23,070 bases of DNA from JBBQHX01 sp035306065. Its GTDB lineage: Bacteria > Gemmatimonadota > Gemmatimonadetes > Gemmatimonadales > Gemmatimonadaceae. The position numbers and the translations under genes are program-made. This document shows, piece after piece, positions 22,962 to 23,070 of this stretch. The stretch spans positions 1 to 23,070 of the forward strand of contig DATGOL010000063.1 in assembly GCA_035306065.1 (NCBI GenBank). Direction: 5' to 3'. A model generated the notes under the pieces. The model was given only the letters and a program-made list of their open reading frames with translations. It was not told the DNA's origin and did not search any database. Each line of letters starts with the position of its first letter. Position 1 is the stretch's first letter.

Positions 22962-23070
22962 ACCGTCGTTTCCAACTTTCATTGCGTAGTGGCCGGCGCT
23001 GGTGAAGACTGACGAGATGGGGCAGTTACTGGTTTGTAGTGGAGCGTAAGCGGCATTCTCATAGCACTCT

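Larger units (their letters stand above)
22591..23070. other. Gene-free right end rich in repeats
   Basis: No convincing gene lies in these 480 bases. The frames open here (22641-23012 plus; 22562-22975 minus) only translate the repeats. The region holds a possible folded element (22598-22660), an 8-bp tandem repeat (22757-22796), two 12-base GGCCCTGGTGGA/G copies (22802-22825), a long inverted repeat (22868-22961) and, at the edge, a second copy of GGAGCGTAAGCG (23041-23052). Confidence 0.7.

Noticed and set aside
22562..23012. Open frames of 123 and 137 codons at the right end
   Set aside because: They translate tandem and inverted repeats in opposite directions, with no recognisable domain.
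1..23070. tRNA or rRNA genes, CRISPR arrays, transposases, prophage or defence genes
   Set aside because: None seen on reading either strand; a short structured RNA could still be missed without a covariance search.

Overview
This 23 kb window is ordinary, densely packed bacterial chromosome of high G+C content. Neighbouring genes often overlap by 4 bases (ATGA or GTGA). An envelope lipoprotein, a secreted TPR protein, many GTG starts and weak Shine-Dalgarno signals point to a Gram-negative, aerobic, probably soil or sediment bacterium. My best guess is Gemmatimonadota or a nearby phylum. This is inferred from general gene style; no marker gene proves it. I see no rRNA, tRNA, transposase, phage gene or CRISPR array.

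Layout. (1) Positions 1-6836, minus strand: a methylmalonyl-CoA mutase cluster. In transcription order it holds a tiny two-helix membrane protein, a cytosolic BtuF-like protein, mutA (small subunit), mutB (large, cobalamin-binding subunit), meaB (G-protein chaperone) and a TRIC/YicG-type channel protein that runs off the left edge. This is the propionyl-CoA to succinyl-CoA route plus cofactor care. (2) Positions 7224-9706, plus strand: a pterin cluster with a 6-pyruvoyl-tetrahydropterin synthase of the PTPS-I motif type, GTP cyclohydrolase I and an SDR reductase. Together these are the three steps expected for tetrahydrobiopterin. An uncharacterised zinc-ribbon protein follows. (3) Positions 9774-13860, minus strand: a TPR protein, an orphan ParA-like ATPase, an Ig-like lipoprotein and a long-chain acyl-CoA synthetase, apparently one operon. 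(4) Positions 14135-14662, plus strand: a phosphoribosyltransferase, separated by a perfect 17-bp hairpin from the minus-strand pair ligA and a V4R-domain protein (14738-17387). (5) Positions 17473-18817, minus strand: a CheY-like receiver and a REC-GGDEF diguanylate cyclase, one base apart. (6) Positions 19015-22590: a YtxH-type membrane protein (plus), a secreted RMDN-like TPR protein (minus), thymidine/pyrimidine phosphorylase, a small membrane protein and a bacterioferritin-like protein (plus). (7) Positions 22591-23070: no convincing gene, but several repeats, including an 8-bp tandem repeat and a 29-bp inverted repeat that looks like a large terminator for a minus-strand gene beyond the right edge.

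I found no clearly undescribed multi-gene system. The best leads are the putative BH4 operon, the TPR-ParA-lipoprotein-acyl-CoA synthetase operon, the signal-less BtuF-like protein in the mutase operon, and the structured repeats between genes.
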